A stretch of DNA of 64,000 nt from Streptomyces inusitatus (GCF_014651115.1 NZ_BMWG01000002.1:669059-733058); one strand, 5' to 3'; shown: positions 33,466 through 42,495, counted from the first letter of the stretch. Notes: generated by a model not told the origin, from the letters alone. Program-made: numbers and translations.

Positions 33466-35981
33466 CTCTGTACACCTTCGGCGGGACGCCCGCCGATGTT
33501 CTGACCGACCCGACCGGCAATGTCCTCGCGGACCATCCGGTACTGGTGCGCGCCGCCACCACCGGGGCGATCGTCACCACGCTCTACGAGGCGGACGGGG
33601 TGACCGCGATCGGCGCCCTCCGCACCAACCCGTCCGGCAGCGCGGCACCGGGCGCGATCCGGCTGTTCAAGGCCGCGGACGTGCCCGCGATCGAGTACGA
33701 ATACGAGTCCGGGGCCGGAGCCGGAGCCGGAGCCGGATCCGGCGGCGGGTCCAGCGGCGGGTCCGGGTCCGGCGGCGGTGCGGGGACGCGGGTACGCCGG
33801 TACCGGACGGCGTGGGAGTCGGCGCGGGCTACCCCGGCGGGCGCACCGGGCCCCGCGGGTCCCACGAGTCCCACGGCCCCCACCGGGCATCTCTTCCCGG
33901 TGACCGGCGCGGTGGGCGACGGCATCACCGACGACCGCGCCGTGATCCAGGCCCAGCTGAACGCGGCCCGTGACGCCGGCGGCGGAACGGTGGTCCTTCC
34001 GCCGGGCCGGGTCTACGGTGTCGCCGACTTCCTGACGGTGTACGACAACACGGTGATCTCGGCCTACGGCGCGACCGTCAAAGCCATCGCCAACACCGGC
34101 ATCCTGCGGAACTTCCTGAGCTCCGAGACCTTCGCCGGGTACACCGGCCACTCCCGGATCCAGGTGCTGGGCGGCGTATGGGACGGCAACGCGGCCGACG
34201 GAACCACGGGCAGCGTCACAGCGATGGTGAACGTGATCGGATTCGTCCACTGCGCGGACGCCACCGTACGGGACGCGATCATCCGCGACACCAGTTCGGC
34301 ACACGGCGTGGAGATGAACTCCGTCGACGGCGGCCGGGTGATCAACTGCCGGTTCGAGGGGTACCGCGACAACTCCGGCACAGCGTCACGGCGGTACTCC
34401 GAGGCGGTACAGATCGACCTCGCCAAATCCGGCAGCTCGTCGATCGGGCTCTTCGACGACACCCCGGCGAGGAACATCCTCGTCCAGGGCTGCTACTTCG
34501 GCCCCTCGGCACGGCTCGGACCGTTCGGACGGGCGGTCGGCTCGCACAGCAGCGCCCCCGGCGTCCACTACGACAACATCCAGATCCTGAACAACAGAAT
34601 CGACTCCACACTCCAGGAAGGCGTCCACGGATTCGGCTGGCGCCGCTCAGTGATCGCCAACAACATCATCGAGAACACCGGGCTCTCCGGCATCGAAGTG
34701 ACCGTCCCCGATCCGGCGACGGCCGGATACGCCCTCACTTCCCACTCCGTCGTGATCGCGGGGAACGTGGTCGACAGCCCGGCCGGGGAGTCGGCGATCC
34801 GGGCCATCGGCCACGCCACCGCGAAGCTGAGCGGCGTACGCATCGACGGCAACACCCTCCGCGACGCGGCCTCGACCGGCATCCAGGCCGAGCACTGCAC
34901 CGCCCCCGGCATCACGGGCAACACGATCGACTCCACCGGTTCGACGGGCATCTTCGCTCACTACAGCGACGGCGCGTCGATCGAGGGCAACACACTCCGC
35001 GCCACCGGCTCCAACGCGATCAACGTCAGCGGGAGCGTCAGCGCGGCGATCACCGGCAACCACATCGACACCACCACCACGAACCACGGCGTCTACATCG
35101 GCCTCGGCGGCGACCGCACGACCGCCGGCCGGGACGCCGTCATCACCGGCAACAAGATCCGGAGGGCCGGGAGCGCGGGCATCCGCCTGTCCACCTCCGC
35201 GACCGGCTGCCTCGCCACGGGAAACCAGATTCGCAGAGACGGCGGAACCACCGCGAGCGGAATCTCCCTCGCCGCGAACGCGACCGGAGCGATCCTCCTC
35301 GGCAACGACCTCAGCAAGAACGCCTGGAACGCGCCCACCGCACTCGCCGTCTCCACCGCCGCTCCCGTCACCGGCGGCGGCGAAACGACCACTCTGCCCG
35401 GAACCAACATCGTCGACACCGACCTCACCCCGGGGCACGCCCTGGAATCGGCCCTCCGGCCGCCCGGCAGATACGAGACCACGAGCCGGCTCCGCTGCGG
35501 CACCGCGTCCACCCCCCTCAGCGGCGTCCTCAACCTCGTACCGATCTGGCTTCCACGGGGCCTGACCATCTCCAACATCAGCTTCACCTCGGGCACCATC
35601 GGCGCGCTGTCCCCCACCAACCACTGGTTCACCCTCCACGACGCCTCCCGAGCGGCCCTCGCACGGACCGCCGACCAGACCACCGCCCCCTGGCCCGCCG
35701 ACACCACGAAAACCCTCGCCATCGCCCAGACCACGACAGCGAGCAGCGCCCCCTCCTTCACCACCGCCTACGCCGGGCTCCACTACCTCGGCATCATGAT
35801 CGCCGCCGCCACCCCGCCCACCCTCATCAGCGAGGGCACCCTCACCGCCCTCGCCTCCACCCCACCCGGCCTCGGCGCGACCAACACCAACCAGACCACA
35901 CCCCCCACCCTCACCGACGGCACCTTCACCACCGCCGCGTTCACCGGCAGCGCGCTCCTGGCGTACGCGTACGTCACCTAG
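33462..35981 (+). CDS. Phage tail-spike-like right-handed beta-helix protein
   Basis: This 839-residue protein has an N-terminal beta domain (1-90, MTLYTFGGTPADVLTDPTGN), a Gly/Ala/Ser-rich linker with a collagen-like APGPAGPTSPTAP stretch (about 95-150), a pectate-lyase-superfamily beta-helix (about 155-620; GAVGDGITDDRAVIQAQL opens it, with many ITGNxI-type turns), and a C-terminal beta domain (about 640-839; GLHYLGIMIAAATPP). This order resembles actinophage tail spikes or receptor-binding proteins. No signal peptide is visible, which favours a phage or tail-like particle over a secreted enzyme. No other structural tail genes are present. Confidence 0.75.
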   Translation: MTLYTFGGTPADVLTDPTGNVLADHPVLVRAATTGAIVTTLYEADGVTAIGALRTNPSGSAAPGAIRLFKAADVPAIEYEYESGAGAGAGAGSGGGSSGGSGSGGGAGTRVRRYRTAWESARATPAGAPGPAGPTSPTAPTGHLFPVTGAVGDGITDDRAVIQAQLNAARDAGGGTVVLPPGRVYGVADFLTVYDNTVISAYGATVKAIANTGILRNFLSSETFAGYTGHSRIQVLGGVWDGNAADGTTGSVTAMVNVIGFVHCADATVRDAIIRDTSSAHGVEMNSVDGGRVINCRFEGYRDNSGTASRRYSEAVQIDLAKSGSSSIGLFDDTPARNILVQGCYFGPSARLGPFGRAVGSHSSAPGVHYDNIQILNNRIDSTLQEGVHGFGWRRSVIANNIIENTGLSGIEVTVPDPATAGYALTSHSVVIAGNVVDSPAGESAIRAIGHATAKLSGVRIDGNTLRDAASTGIQAEHCTAPGITGNTIDSTGSTGIFAHYSDGASIEGNTLRATGSNAINVSGSVSAAITGNHIDTTTTNHGVYIGLGGDRTTAGRDAVITGNKIRRAGSAGIRLSTSATGCLATGNQIRRDGGTTASGISLAANATGAILLGNDLSKNAWNAPTALAVSTAAPVTGGGETTTLPGTNIVDTDLTPGHALESALRPPGRYETTSRLRCGTASTPLSGVLNLVPIWLPRGLTISNISFTSGTIGALSPTNHWFTLHDASRAALARTADQTTAPWPADTTKTLAIAQTTTASSAPSFTTAYAGLHYLGIMIAAATPPTLISEGTLTALASTPPGLGATNTNQTTPPTLTDGTFTTAAFTGSALLAYAYVT

Positions 35982-36025
35982 GGTCCGGCTCCCTGGAGTC
36001 GATCTCCTAAAAATCCCCTGAAACG

Positions 36026-36073
36026 ACAGCAGCGGAGTCCCGGACCAAGGTCGGTCCGGGGCTCCGCTGCTGT
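36026..36073. terminator. 21-bp hairpin, bidirectional terminator
   Basis: ACAGCAGCGGAG...CCCGGACC pairs with GGTCCGGG...CTCCGCTGCTGT (36026-36046 with 36053-36073; one T-G wobble) around AAGGTC. It separates the tail-spike gene from the convergent tRNA-Val. Confidence 0.88.
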
Positions 36074-36080
36074 TCAACCA

Positions 36081-36155
36081 TGGTGGGCGCGGACGGTTTC
36101 GAACCGCCGACATCTGCTTTGTAAGAGCAGCGCTCTACCCCTGAGCTACGCACCC
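36081..36155 (-). tRNA. tRNA-Val (anticodon TAC)
   Basis: On the minus strand the acceptor GGGTGCG pairs with CGCGCCC (one T-G). The D-arm is GCTCAGGGGTAGAGC, the anticodon arm CTGCT-CTTACAA-AGCAG gives anticodon TAC, and the T-arm carries GGTTCGAAACC. Discriminator A and a genome-encoded CCA are present (75 nt with CCA). The neighbouring phage-like genes make it a possible past integration site, but no att repeat was found. Confidence 0.95.
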
Positions 36156-36343
36156 GTGGATGAGAGGACAGCGTACATGGCGGAGGGCCCTGACTCGCAA
36201 ACCCGTTCTCGCGGGTCAGGGGCGGGAGGGGGCAGGGGGCGGAGGGGGGATAGCCCCACCGTGGGGAGGGTGGGCGGCCGGATCGTGGTGGGGGTGGGGG
36301 GCTCATAGCGTGGGGGGACATCGCTTGGGGAACCGCTGGGGGA

Positions 36344-37171
36344 ATGATCTTGATGGCCGCGAACACCGTCGTCACCGCCGTTGACCGTGCTGCCGCTCGG
36401 CGGGGCCGGCTCGTCCGGGTCGCTGTGGGGATCGGGGGTGGGGGGATGTTGATGGGGGCGCTGGTGGGGTGTGGGAGTGCGGAGGCGGAGGAGGCGCCGG
36501 TGGAGCGGAAGGCGTTCGCGCTGGAGGGGGATCGGTTGACGGTGGACAGTGACAATTCGGCGGTGGAGGTGGTCGCGGCCGATGTGGAGAAGGTGGAGGT
36601 GAGCAGGCAGATCGATGGGTGGGTGTTCGTCGGGAGCGGGCCCGAGGCCTCGTGGCGGATGGAGGGGGAGCGGCTGGTTCTGCGGATGGGCTGCAAGGGG
36701 ATCGTCAGTGACTGTTCGGGGCGGCAGACGGTGAAGGTGCCGCGTGGGGTCGCGGTGACGGTGGTGGATGAGAACGGGGGCGTGACGGCGTCCGGGTTCA
36801 GTACGCCGTTGAAGATCGATTCGGGCAACGGCGATGTGACGGTGCGGGACACGAGCGGGGCGCTCGACCTGGTGAGTGACAACGGGACGATCACCACGGA
36901 GAGGGTCACGGCGAAGACCGTGCGGGCGGTGTCGGACAACGGGGAGGTCCGGATCGGGCTGAAGGCGGGGGCCGTGCCGGAGCGGGTGGAGACGGTGAGT
37001 GACAACGGGGGGATCAGGATCGATCTGCCGCGCGCGGGGGCTCCGTACGCGGTCACGGCGGAGAGCGACAACGGGACGGTGGACGTCGACCCGGCGGTCG
37101 GCTCGGGTGGGACGCGGGTGGTGAGCGCCCGGAGCGACAACGGGTGGGTGAAGGTGCGCGCCGCCGACTAG
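36344..37171 (+). CDS. DUF4097-family beta-repeat lipoprotein
   Basis: This 275-residue protein has an N-terminal lipobox-like segment (MLMGALVGCGSAEAEE, cysteine near 43) and a beta-helix-like body of repeated units ending SDNG (NGTI, NGEV, NGGI, NGTV, NGWV), the DUF4097 pattern. It is probably anchored outside the membrane as a lipoprotein or N-terminally anchored protein. Role unknown; relatives occur near envelope-stress regulators. ATG 36344 follows GGGGGA. The upstream DNA (36226-36254) is a run of G tracts. Confidence 0.82.
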   Translation: MILMAANTVVTAVDRAAARRGRLVRVAVGIGGGGMLMGALVGCGSAEAEEAPVERKAFALEGDRLTVDSDNSAVEVVAADVEKVEVSRQIDGWVFVGSGPEASWRMEGERLVLRMGCKGIVSDCSGRQTVKVPRGVAVTVVDENGGVTASGFSTPLKIDSGNGDVTVRDTSGALDLVSDNGTITTERVTAKTVRAVSDNGEVRIGLKAGAVPERVETVSDNGGIRIDLPRAGAPYAVTAESDNGTVDVDPAVGSGGTRVVSARSDNGWVKVRAAD

Positions 37172-37207
37172 AGGTGTCTCTTTGACCGGTTGGTCAGTTG
37201 ATCGGAT

Positions 37208-38075
37208 GTGTCCGTCCGGTTAGTGATCACTGATGCGATGTGGGGCCGGATCGAGCCGCTGGTGCCGACCGGTCCGGCCCGCGGTCGGCGATGGGGTCGA
37301 TCACCGCCGAACCTTGGAGGCCATCGCATGGAAGTGCCGAACCTGCTCGCCCTGGCGGGACCTGCCGGACGAGCTCGGCTCGTTCCAGACCGCCCGCAAA
37401 CGGCTGATCCGGTGGGCCGTGGACGGCACCTGGGAACGCATCTTTGCCGCGGTCCTGGCAGCGGCCGAGGGTGCTGACGACATCGGCTGGACCGTGTCGG
37501 TGGACTCCGCCGTCTGCCGAGCTCACCAGCATGCCGCCGGTGCCAGGAAAAAGGGGCTCCAGGCCGGGCCGAACCCGACGACCATGCGCTCGGACGCTCC
37601 CGAGGCGGTCTCAGCACGAAGGTTCACCTCGTCGGCGGCAGCCGTGCACGCCCCCTGGCTCTCCGGGTCACCGCAGGCCAGGCAGGCGACGCCCCGGCCT
37701 TCGAGACCGTCATGGCCGGCATCCGTGTTCCGCGAAGCGGACCTGGAAGACCGAGGACCCGACCCGATGCCGTCCTCGCAGGCCGCGCGTACTCATCCCG
37801 CGCGATCCGAAGCCACCTCCGCCGACGCGGAATCCGCGCTGTCATTCCCCAGCCGTCCGACCGGGTCGGCCACCGTCTGCGGCGAGGCCGCCCGGGTGGC
37901 CGACCACCCGCTTTCGACGCCGAGGCGTACAAGCAGCGCAACGCGGTCGGACGATGCATCAACCGGCTCAAACAGTGGCGTGGGCCGGTAATGCGAACGG
38001 ACAAGCTCGCGATTGCCTACCAGGCCGCACTCCACCTCGCGGCCATCCTCATCCGGGCCCGCAGACGACCCACGA
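37208..38075 (+). pseudogene. Decayed IS5-family transposase
   Basis: Three frames together give one IS5-type DDE transposase. The N-terminal part is VITDAMWGRIEPLVPTGPA, the middle is WRDLPDELGSFQTARKRLIR with the first catalytic Asp in TVSVDSAVCRAHQHAAGARK, and the C-terminal part contains AYSSRAIRSHLRRRGIRAVI and RCINRLKQWRGPV. At least two frameshifts (near 37300 and 37610) break it. The second Asp (usual DKAYS) is Gly in LAGRAYSS, and the Glu (usual VERxF) is Gly in AVGRCIN, so it is inactive. No clear terminal inverted repeats were found. Confidence 0.85.
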
Positions 38076-38083
38076 GAGAAGCT

Positions 38084-38620
38084 TCAGGACTGATGGCCGA
38101 TGTCAGGAGCGTGTTCTTTGAGGAATGCGCCCGCGTGGGCCGCCGCTTCTTCCGCGGTCGCGTAAAGCGTCCCATCGGCGACCGTGCCGGATGTCCCATC
38201 AGCGCCCTTACCCGTCCAGCGCCAATCGCCGGAAGGCGACTGCACCAGCTCGGCAGTCCCTCCGAACAGCGCAAGTGTGCTTCTGCCCGCCGCCGCAGGT
38301 GTCGGGCGACTGACGGCGTCGGGCCATTTCTTGCGGGCGCCCTGCCGGGTGATGCCCCAGACGGCTCCCAGCTGCTCATAACTCGCGCCGTAGGAGCCGG
38401 CGGTTGCTGCCGCCCGCTCCGCCAGCCGCTTGGTCTCGACATCCACCACCTTCCAAGCGGCCAGGACGGACAGCGCCACTTCGGCGGGATTCGCATCCCA
38501 CATACGGTCCGCGGGCAGCCCGGTCTCTCGGGAGCGGATGGCCGAGGCCAGGGGATTCAAGGCGTCGTACAGGGCCTTGTCGAGCTCTGCCTGCTCTTCT
38601 GGGGTGATCTCAGAGGGCAT
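38084..38620 (-). CDS. HTH-containing hypothetical protein
   Basis: This roughly 178-residue protein has an acidic N-terminal half (MPSEITPEEQAELDKALYDA) and a central helix-turn-helix pattern (ASYEQLGAVWGITRQGARKKW, about 100-120) preceded by RLAERAAATAGS. The C-terminus (ADGTLYATAEEAAAHAGAFL) resembles a small DNA-associated domain. Two adjacent ATGs (38623 and 38620) lie only six bases beyond a TATAGT -10-like element and have no ribosome site, suggesting a leaderless mRNA. An AAACT-AA-AGTTT dyad lies just upstream. It borders the dead transposase. Confidence 0.65.
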   Translation of the reverse strand: MPSEITPEEQAELDKALYDALNPLASAIRSRETGLPADRMWDANPAEVALSVLAAWKVVDVETKRLAERAAATAGSYGASYEQLGAVWGITRQGARKKWPDAVSRPTPAAAGRSTLALFGGTAELVQSPSGDWRWTGKGADGTSGTVADGTLYATAEEAAAHAGAFLKEHAPDIGHQS

Positions 38621-38655
38621 CATGCGACAACTATAGTTCCCGATACTGTCGACGT

Positions 38656-38667
38656 AAACTAAAGTTT
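38656..38667. promoter_or_regulatory. AAACT-AA-AGTTT dyad, candidate operator
   Basis: This perfect 5-bp inverted repeat is centred about 40 bp upstream of the HTH gene's ATG, near where a -35 element would lie given the TATAGT at -12. It could be an autoregulatory site. Seen: the symmetry and position only. Confidence 0.4.
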
Positions 38668-38808
38668 CCGCACCGCATCGGTTGCACCTCCGCCGCATCA
38701 GAGAGACAGGCTCCAGGGGTGGCTGGACCGGGGGGTCTCGGCCCGTGTGTTCGCTGGTGCCAGGTGCGAGAATGTACCGGGTACGGCGACGCAGCACGGG
38801 AGAGGGAT

Positions 38809-40176
38809 GTGACGGCGACACACACGCGGCCGCACGCGGGAGCGACAGCGAGTGCCGTCAGGGATGTGCTGGCCTTGGTGTTGCTGCCGGTGCCGCTGGT
38901 GGCGGCCGTGGTGGCGGGGGCGTTCACCGGGGGTGGGTCGCGGCGGTGGTTCGGGGGGCGCGGGGAGAGTCAGCGGGCGGAGGCGCAGGCGGCGAAGGAC
39001 GCGGCGGCTGCGGCCTTTTATGAGCTGGACACCGCGCAGCGGGATCTGCGGATCTCGATCGAGACGATCACGGCGGTGGACAGCTCGGCGGGGGCGCGCC
39101 GGGCGGTGGAGGGTTTCGAGGCGCTGGGGCGGCGGATCGACGAGGTCAGTCACCTGTATATCGCGGCGGTCGACGCGCATGATCTGGACCGCGACGACCT
39201 TGAGCCGGCGGTCGCGTCGCGGGCGCGGGACGAGCTGAATCGGGCCAAGGGGGAGCTGGCCGGGGTCAAGGCGGAGCTGGACCGGTTCGGTGCGGGGCTG
39301 GGGCCGCTGCTGGACACGGCGGAGTCGCAGCTGGCCCGGCTGGCGCCGGCCGTGGAGCGGGCGAGAGCGGCGCTCCTCGCCGCGAGCAATGCTCTCGATT
39401 CGGTGCGGAGCTCTGGAATGCGGGCGGACTCGCTCGCCGCCCGGCTCGCCGCGCTCGCCCCGGAGCTGACGATGCTCAATCAGGGCGCGGGCCGGCACGG
39501 CGTCCCCGAGACGCTGCACCGCGCCGACCGGGTGCTGCGCGACGCCGAGGCGGTACGGACGGAGGCGGAGCGGCTGCCCGAGCGCGCGGCCGAGATCGAT
39601 CGGCGGCTGGTGTCCCTGCGTACCCGCGCCGAGGCGCTCACCACTCGTGCCGGTTCCGTCGAACCGGTGCTCAGCGAGCTGCGCCGCCGTTTCAGCGCCG
39701 CCTGCTGGCAGGATCTTCAGCCGGTGCCCGAGCAGGCGTCGCTCGGTGTCCGGCAGGCCGAGGAGAAGCTCCGGGAGGCGGCCGAGGCGCGTGAGGAGCA
39801 GCGGTGGCCGGACGCGACCGCGCTGCTCGGCACCGTACGGGCGCTGCTGAACAGCACCGACGAGGCCGTGTCGGCGGCCGGGGACCGGCTTCGGCGGCTC
39901 GACGCCGTCGCGAAGGATCCGCAGCGGGAGATCGACCGCACACGGTTCGCGCTGCGCGACGCGCAGCGGCTCGCCATGTCGGGGCGGCACACCCCCGACC
40001 CCCGGCACGCCGGGCCGCTGGACAACGCCGTCGCCCGGCTGGACCGGGCCGTCGCCGCCCTGGAGGGCCGTCACCCCGACTACTGGCGCTTCCTCACCGA
40101 GAACGAGGCCGTTCGCGCCGACGCCACCCGGGTGGTGGAGCGGATCAGGGAGGAGCGGGGCGCGGCCGGGGCGTAG
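38809..40176 (+). CDS. Membrane-anchored coiled-coil protein
   Basis: This 455-residue protein has a single N-terminal span (DVLALVLLPVPLVAAVVAGAF, near 18-40) and then long Ala/Glu/Arg/Leu helices with heptad character through about 440 (for example AEAQAAKDAAAAAFYELDTA, ELTMLNQGAGRHG, AEEKLREAAEAREEQ). It looks like a cytoplasmic or extracytoplasmic scaffold rather than an enzyme. GTG 38809 follows GGGAGAGG. I do not recognise a named family. It stands alone upstream of the FmdB gene. Confidence 0.75.
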   Translation: MTATHTRPHAGATASAVRDVLALVLLPVPLVAAVVAGAFTGGGSRRWFGGRGESQRAEAQAAKDAAAAAFYELDTAQRDLRISIETITAVDSSAGARRAVEGFEALGRRIDEVSHLYIAAVDAHDLDRDDLEPAVASRARDELNRAKGELAGVKAELDRFGAGLGPLLDTAESQLARLAPAVERARAALLAASNALDSVRSSGMRADSLAARLAALAPELTMLNQGAGRHGVPETLHRADRVLRDAEAVRTEAERLPERAAEIDRRLVSLRTRAEALTTRAGSVEPVLSELRRRFSAACWQDLQPVPEQASLGVRQAEEKLREAAEAREEQRWPDATALLGTVRALLNSTDEAVSAAGDRLRRLDAVAKDPQREIDRTRFALRDAQRLAMSGRHTPDPRHAGPLDNAVARLDRAVAALEGRHPDYWRFLTENEAVRADATRVVERIREERGAAGA

Positions 40177-40258
40177 GCAATCAGACAAAGCCGCCGACGC
40201 CGCGAGCAAGCCTCTTCGGCACAGGGAGAGTTCGGCGCGGAACGCGTAGCCTGAGGGC

Positions 40259-40486
40259 ATGCCCCGATACGATTTCCGCTGCCGCAGCTGCGGCGACACC
40301 TTCGAAGTGAACCGGCCGATGGCCCAGTCCTCCGACCCCGCCGTCTGCCCCTCGGGCCATGACGACACCGTCAAGCTGCTGTCCGCCGTAGCCGTCGGCG
40401 GGTCCTCGTCCGCGTCCGCCCCCTCCCCCGCTCCGGGCGGCGGTGGCGGTGGCGGTGGCTGCTGCGGAGGTGGCTGCTGCGGCTGA
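40259..40486 (+). CDS. FmdB-family zinc ribbon protein
   Basis: This 75-residue protein opens MPRYDFRCRSCGDTFEVNRP, the standard FmdB ribbon start. The second metal pair is altered (CPSGHDD), with one Cys and one His visible. A Ser/Ala linker leads to a Gly-rich tail ending GGCCGGGCCG, whose four cysteines may bind metal. Function is unproven; members are usually called regulatory. It converges on the response regulator gene. Confidence 0.88.
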   Translation: MPRYDFRCRSCGDTFEVNRPMAQSSDPAVCPSGHDDTVKLLSAVAVGGSSSASAPSPAPGGGGGGGGCCGGGCCG

Positions 40487-40520
40487 GCCGAGCTTGAGCT
40501 GAACCGAGCCGAGACGCCAT

Positions 40521-40556
40521 GACGGCTCCGTGCCGCAGGCCGAGCACGGAGCTGTC
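40521..40556. terminator. 13-bp hairpin between FmdB and regulator genes
   Basis: GACGGCTCCGTGC (40521-40533) pairs with GCACGGAGCTGTC (40544-40556), one G-T wobble, across a 10-nt loop. It overlaps the response-regulator stop and lies between convergent genes. Confidence 0.75.
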
Positions 40557-41214
40557 AGCCGCCCAGATAGCGGAGGACCGCCAGCACCCTGCGCGAATAC
40601 CCCGTCGTCCCGGTCAGCCCCAGCTTGTCGAAGATCGCGTTGATGTGTTTCTCCACCGCGCTCCGCGACACCGACAGCCGCAGCGCTATCGCGCCGTTGG
40701 CGTGCCCCTGCGCCATCTCCTCCAGTACGTCCCGTTCCCGCGCCGTCAGCCGGGAGAGCGGGTCCACCCGGCTGCCCCGGGTCAGCAGCTGGCGTACGAC
40801 GTCGGGGTCGAAGGCGGTCCGGCCCCGGCCCACCCGGTCCAGGGCGTCGAGGAACTCGTCTATCTGGACCACCCGGTCCTTCAGGAGATAGCCGACGCCG
40901 CCGGTGCCGGGGCCGCCTTCGTCGGAGGTCAGCAGCTCGGTGGCGTACCGCTTCTCCACGTACTGGGAGAGCACCAGCACGCCCACCCCGGGCCATCGGC
41001 GGCGGATCTCCAGGGCCGCGCGGAGGCCCTCGGCGGTGTGGGTGGGGGGCATACGGACGTCGGCGACGACGACATCGGGGGGACGCGCCTCGACCGCTTC
41101 CAGGAGTTGTCCGGCGTCGCCGACCGCCGCGAGGACCTCATGGCCCTCCTCGGCGAGGAGCCGCACCAGGCCCTCCCGCAGCAGGGTCGAGTCCTCGGCC
41201 AGTATTACGCGCAC
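40555..41214 (-). CDS. NarL/LuxR-type response regulator
   Basis: This 219-residue regulator has a receiver with acidic residues ED (7-8), phosphorylation site D52 (VVVADVRMPP) and K in YLLKDRV, and a C-terminal LuxR HTH (LTARERDVLEEMAQGHANGA to SAVEKHINAIFDKLGL, about 152-197). It should bind DNA as a phospho-dimer. The sensor kinase gene overlaps its start by 10 nt (41205-41214), so they form a two-component operon. Its target genes are unknown; the divergent DedA gene is a candidate. Confidence 0.93.
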   Translation of the reverse strand: MRVILAEDSTLLREGLVRLLAEEGHEVLAAVGDAGQLLEAVEARPPDVVVADVRMPPTHTAEGLRAALEIRRRWPGVGVLVLSQYVEKRYATELLTSDEGGPGTGGVGYLLKDRVVQIDEFLDALDRVGRGRTAFDPDVVRQLLTRGSRVDPLSRLTARERDVLEEMAQGHANGAIALRLSVSRSAVEKHINAIFDKLGLTGTTGYSRRVLAVLRYLGG

Positions 41215-42386
41215 GGCAGCTCCGCGGTGATCGTGGTGGGTCCGCCGGGCGGGCTGTGCACCCCGAACCGGCCGTCGAGTGCGGCGACCCGGCTCGCCAG
41301 TCCGGTGAGGCCGCCGCCCGCGGGGTCCGCGCCGCCCGAGCCGTCGTCCTCGACGCTCAGCCGCAGGGTCGCGCCGTCGCGCCGCAGGCTCACTCCTATC
41401 CGGGTGGCTCCGGAGTGCTTGACCACATTGGTGACCGCCTCGGAGACCACGAAGTACGCGACGGTCTCCACCCGCCGGGCGGCCGGGGGCGTCACCTCGT
41501 ACTCCACCCCGACGGGCAGCGGGGTGCGCTCGGCGACCGTCTCCAGGGCGGCGTGCAGCCCGGCCTCGTCCAGCACGGTGGGGTAGACCCGCCAGGCGAC
41601 CTCGCGCAGTTCGGCCAGGGCGCGGCGGCTCTCCTCGTGGGCCTGGAGGAGGAGGGCGTCGGCGCGTTCGGGGTCGCGGCCCCGGCGGGCGCGGCCGAGG
41701 AGCATCCCGAGAACCACCAGCCGCTGCTGGACCCCGTCGTGGAGGTCGCGTTCGATGCGGCGGCGTTCGTCGTTGACCGCGTCCATGACCTCGGACCGGC
41801 TGGCGGCGAGCTGGGCGATCCGGCGTTCGAGCAGGTCCTGTCGGCTGGGGCCGAGGAAGCGGCGGGCCAGGGCGCTCTCCAGGAGAACGGTCCCGTAGAC
41901 GCCCTGCGCGGAGAGGATGATGACGAAGAGTCCGAGCAGACCGGCTCCGACGACCGCCAGCGGGTAGTCGATCGTGGTGACGAACCAGCCGAAGAGGGCG
42001 ATCGTCACCCAGGAGAGCCCGGTGAGCGCGCAGCCGAGGATGAGGCCGCCGAGCAGCCCGAGCGGGATGCGGGCGGCGGCGTAGCGGGCGGCGCGGGCGG
42101 GATCGCAGGGGGTGGCGGGCGGCAGTTCGCGGAGGCGGTCCCCGTAGAACTTCTCCAGTCTGCGCAGCTCGATTCCGGTCGCCCGGGTGGCGAGCGCGGC
42201 GAGGGCGCGGGAGGCCGCCGGGCGTCCGCGCGGTGAGGCCAGGGCCGGCAGCAGGGCCACGCCCGCGAAGAGTGCGAGAATCAGTTCAAGCACGGCGGTG
42301 GCGGCCCCGACGGTCAGCCCTGCCGCGTAGCGCGCACTCCGTGCCGCGACCGCCCGGCCGGCCACCCGGTCCACTGCTTTGTCCAT
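41205..42386 (-). CDS. HisKA_3-type sensor histidine kinase
   Basis: This 393-residue kinase has membrane segments (about 22-50 and 107-170) with a short loop, then the dimerisation/phosphoacceptor motif ERRRIERDLHDGVQQRL with H216. The ATP-binding domain carries VVSEAVTNVVKHSGAT (N box) and LSVEDDGSGG (D box) and a G-rich loop near GGGLTGLASRV. It resembles DesK/LiaS-like kinases that sense envelope or membrane state. It overlaps the response regulator gene. Confidence 0.92.
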   Translation of the reverse strand: MDKAVDRVAGRAVAARSARYAAGLTVGAATAVLELILALFAGVALLPALASPRGRPAASRALAALATRATGIELRRLEKFYGDRLRELPPATPCDPARAARYAAARIPLGLLGGLILGCALTGLSWVTIALFGWFVTTIDYPLAVVGAGLLGLFVIILSAQGVYGTVLLESALARRFLGPSRQDLLERRIAQLAASRSEVMDAVNDERRRIERDLHDGVQQRLVVLGMLLGRARRGRDPERADALLLQAHEESRRALAELREVAWRVYPTVLDEAGLHAALETVAERTPLPVGVEYEVTPPAARRVETVAYFVVSEAVTNVVKHSGATRIGVSLRRDGATLRLSVEDDGSGGADPAGGGLTGLASRVAALDGRFGVHSPPGGPTTITAELPCA

Positions 42387-42495
42387 GACCGGTCACGCTA
42401 GCCGGTCGCCCCGGTCCGCACACTGGGGTGCACCGCAGGGAAGCCTGTGGCGTACTTCAGTCTTTCTTCAGCTGCGGTCTTCTACCGTGAGAGGC

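Noticed and set aside
33462..35981. Secreted pectate lyase or GH28 polysaccharide enzyme
   Set aside because: There is no signal peptide, and the N- and C-terminal beta domains and coupled short frame fit a phage spike better; enzymatic activity on polysaccharide remains possible.
37180..37200. Terminal inverted repeat of the IS element (TGACC-GGTT-GGTCA)
   Set aside because: The dyad is self-complementary at one end only and no matching copy was found at the other end near 38075.
38698..40374. 558-codon minus-strand frame opposite the coiled-coil gene
   Set aside because: Arg/Pro/Gly-biased translation without domains and fully opposite to a well-supported gene.
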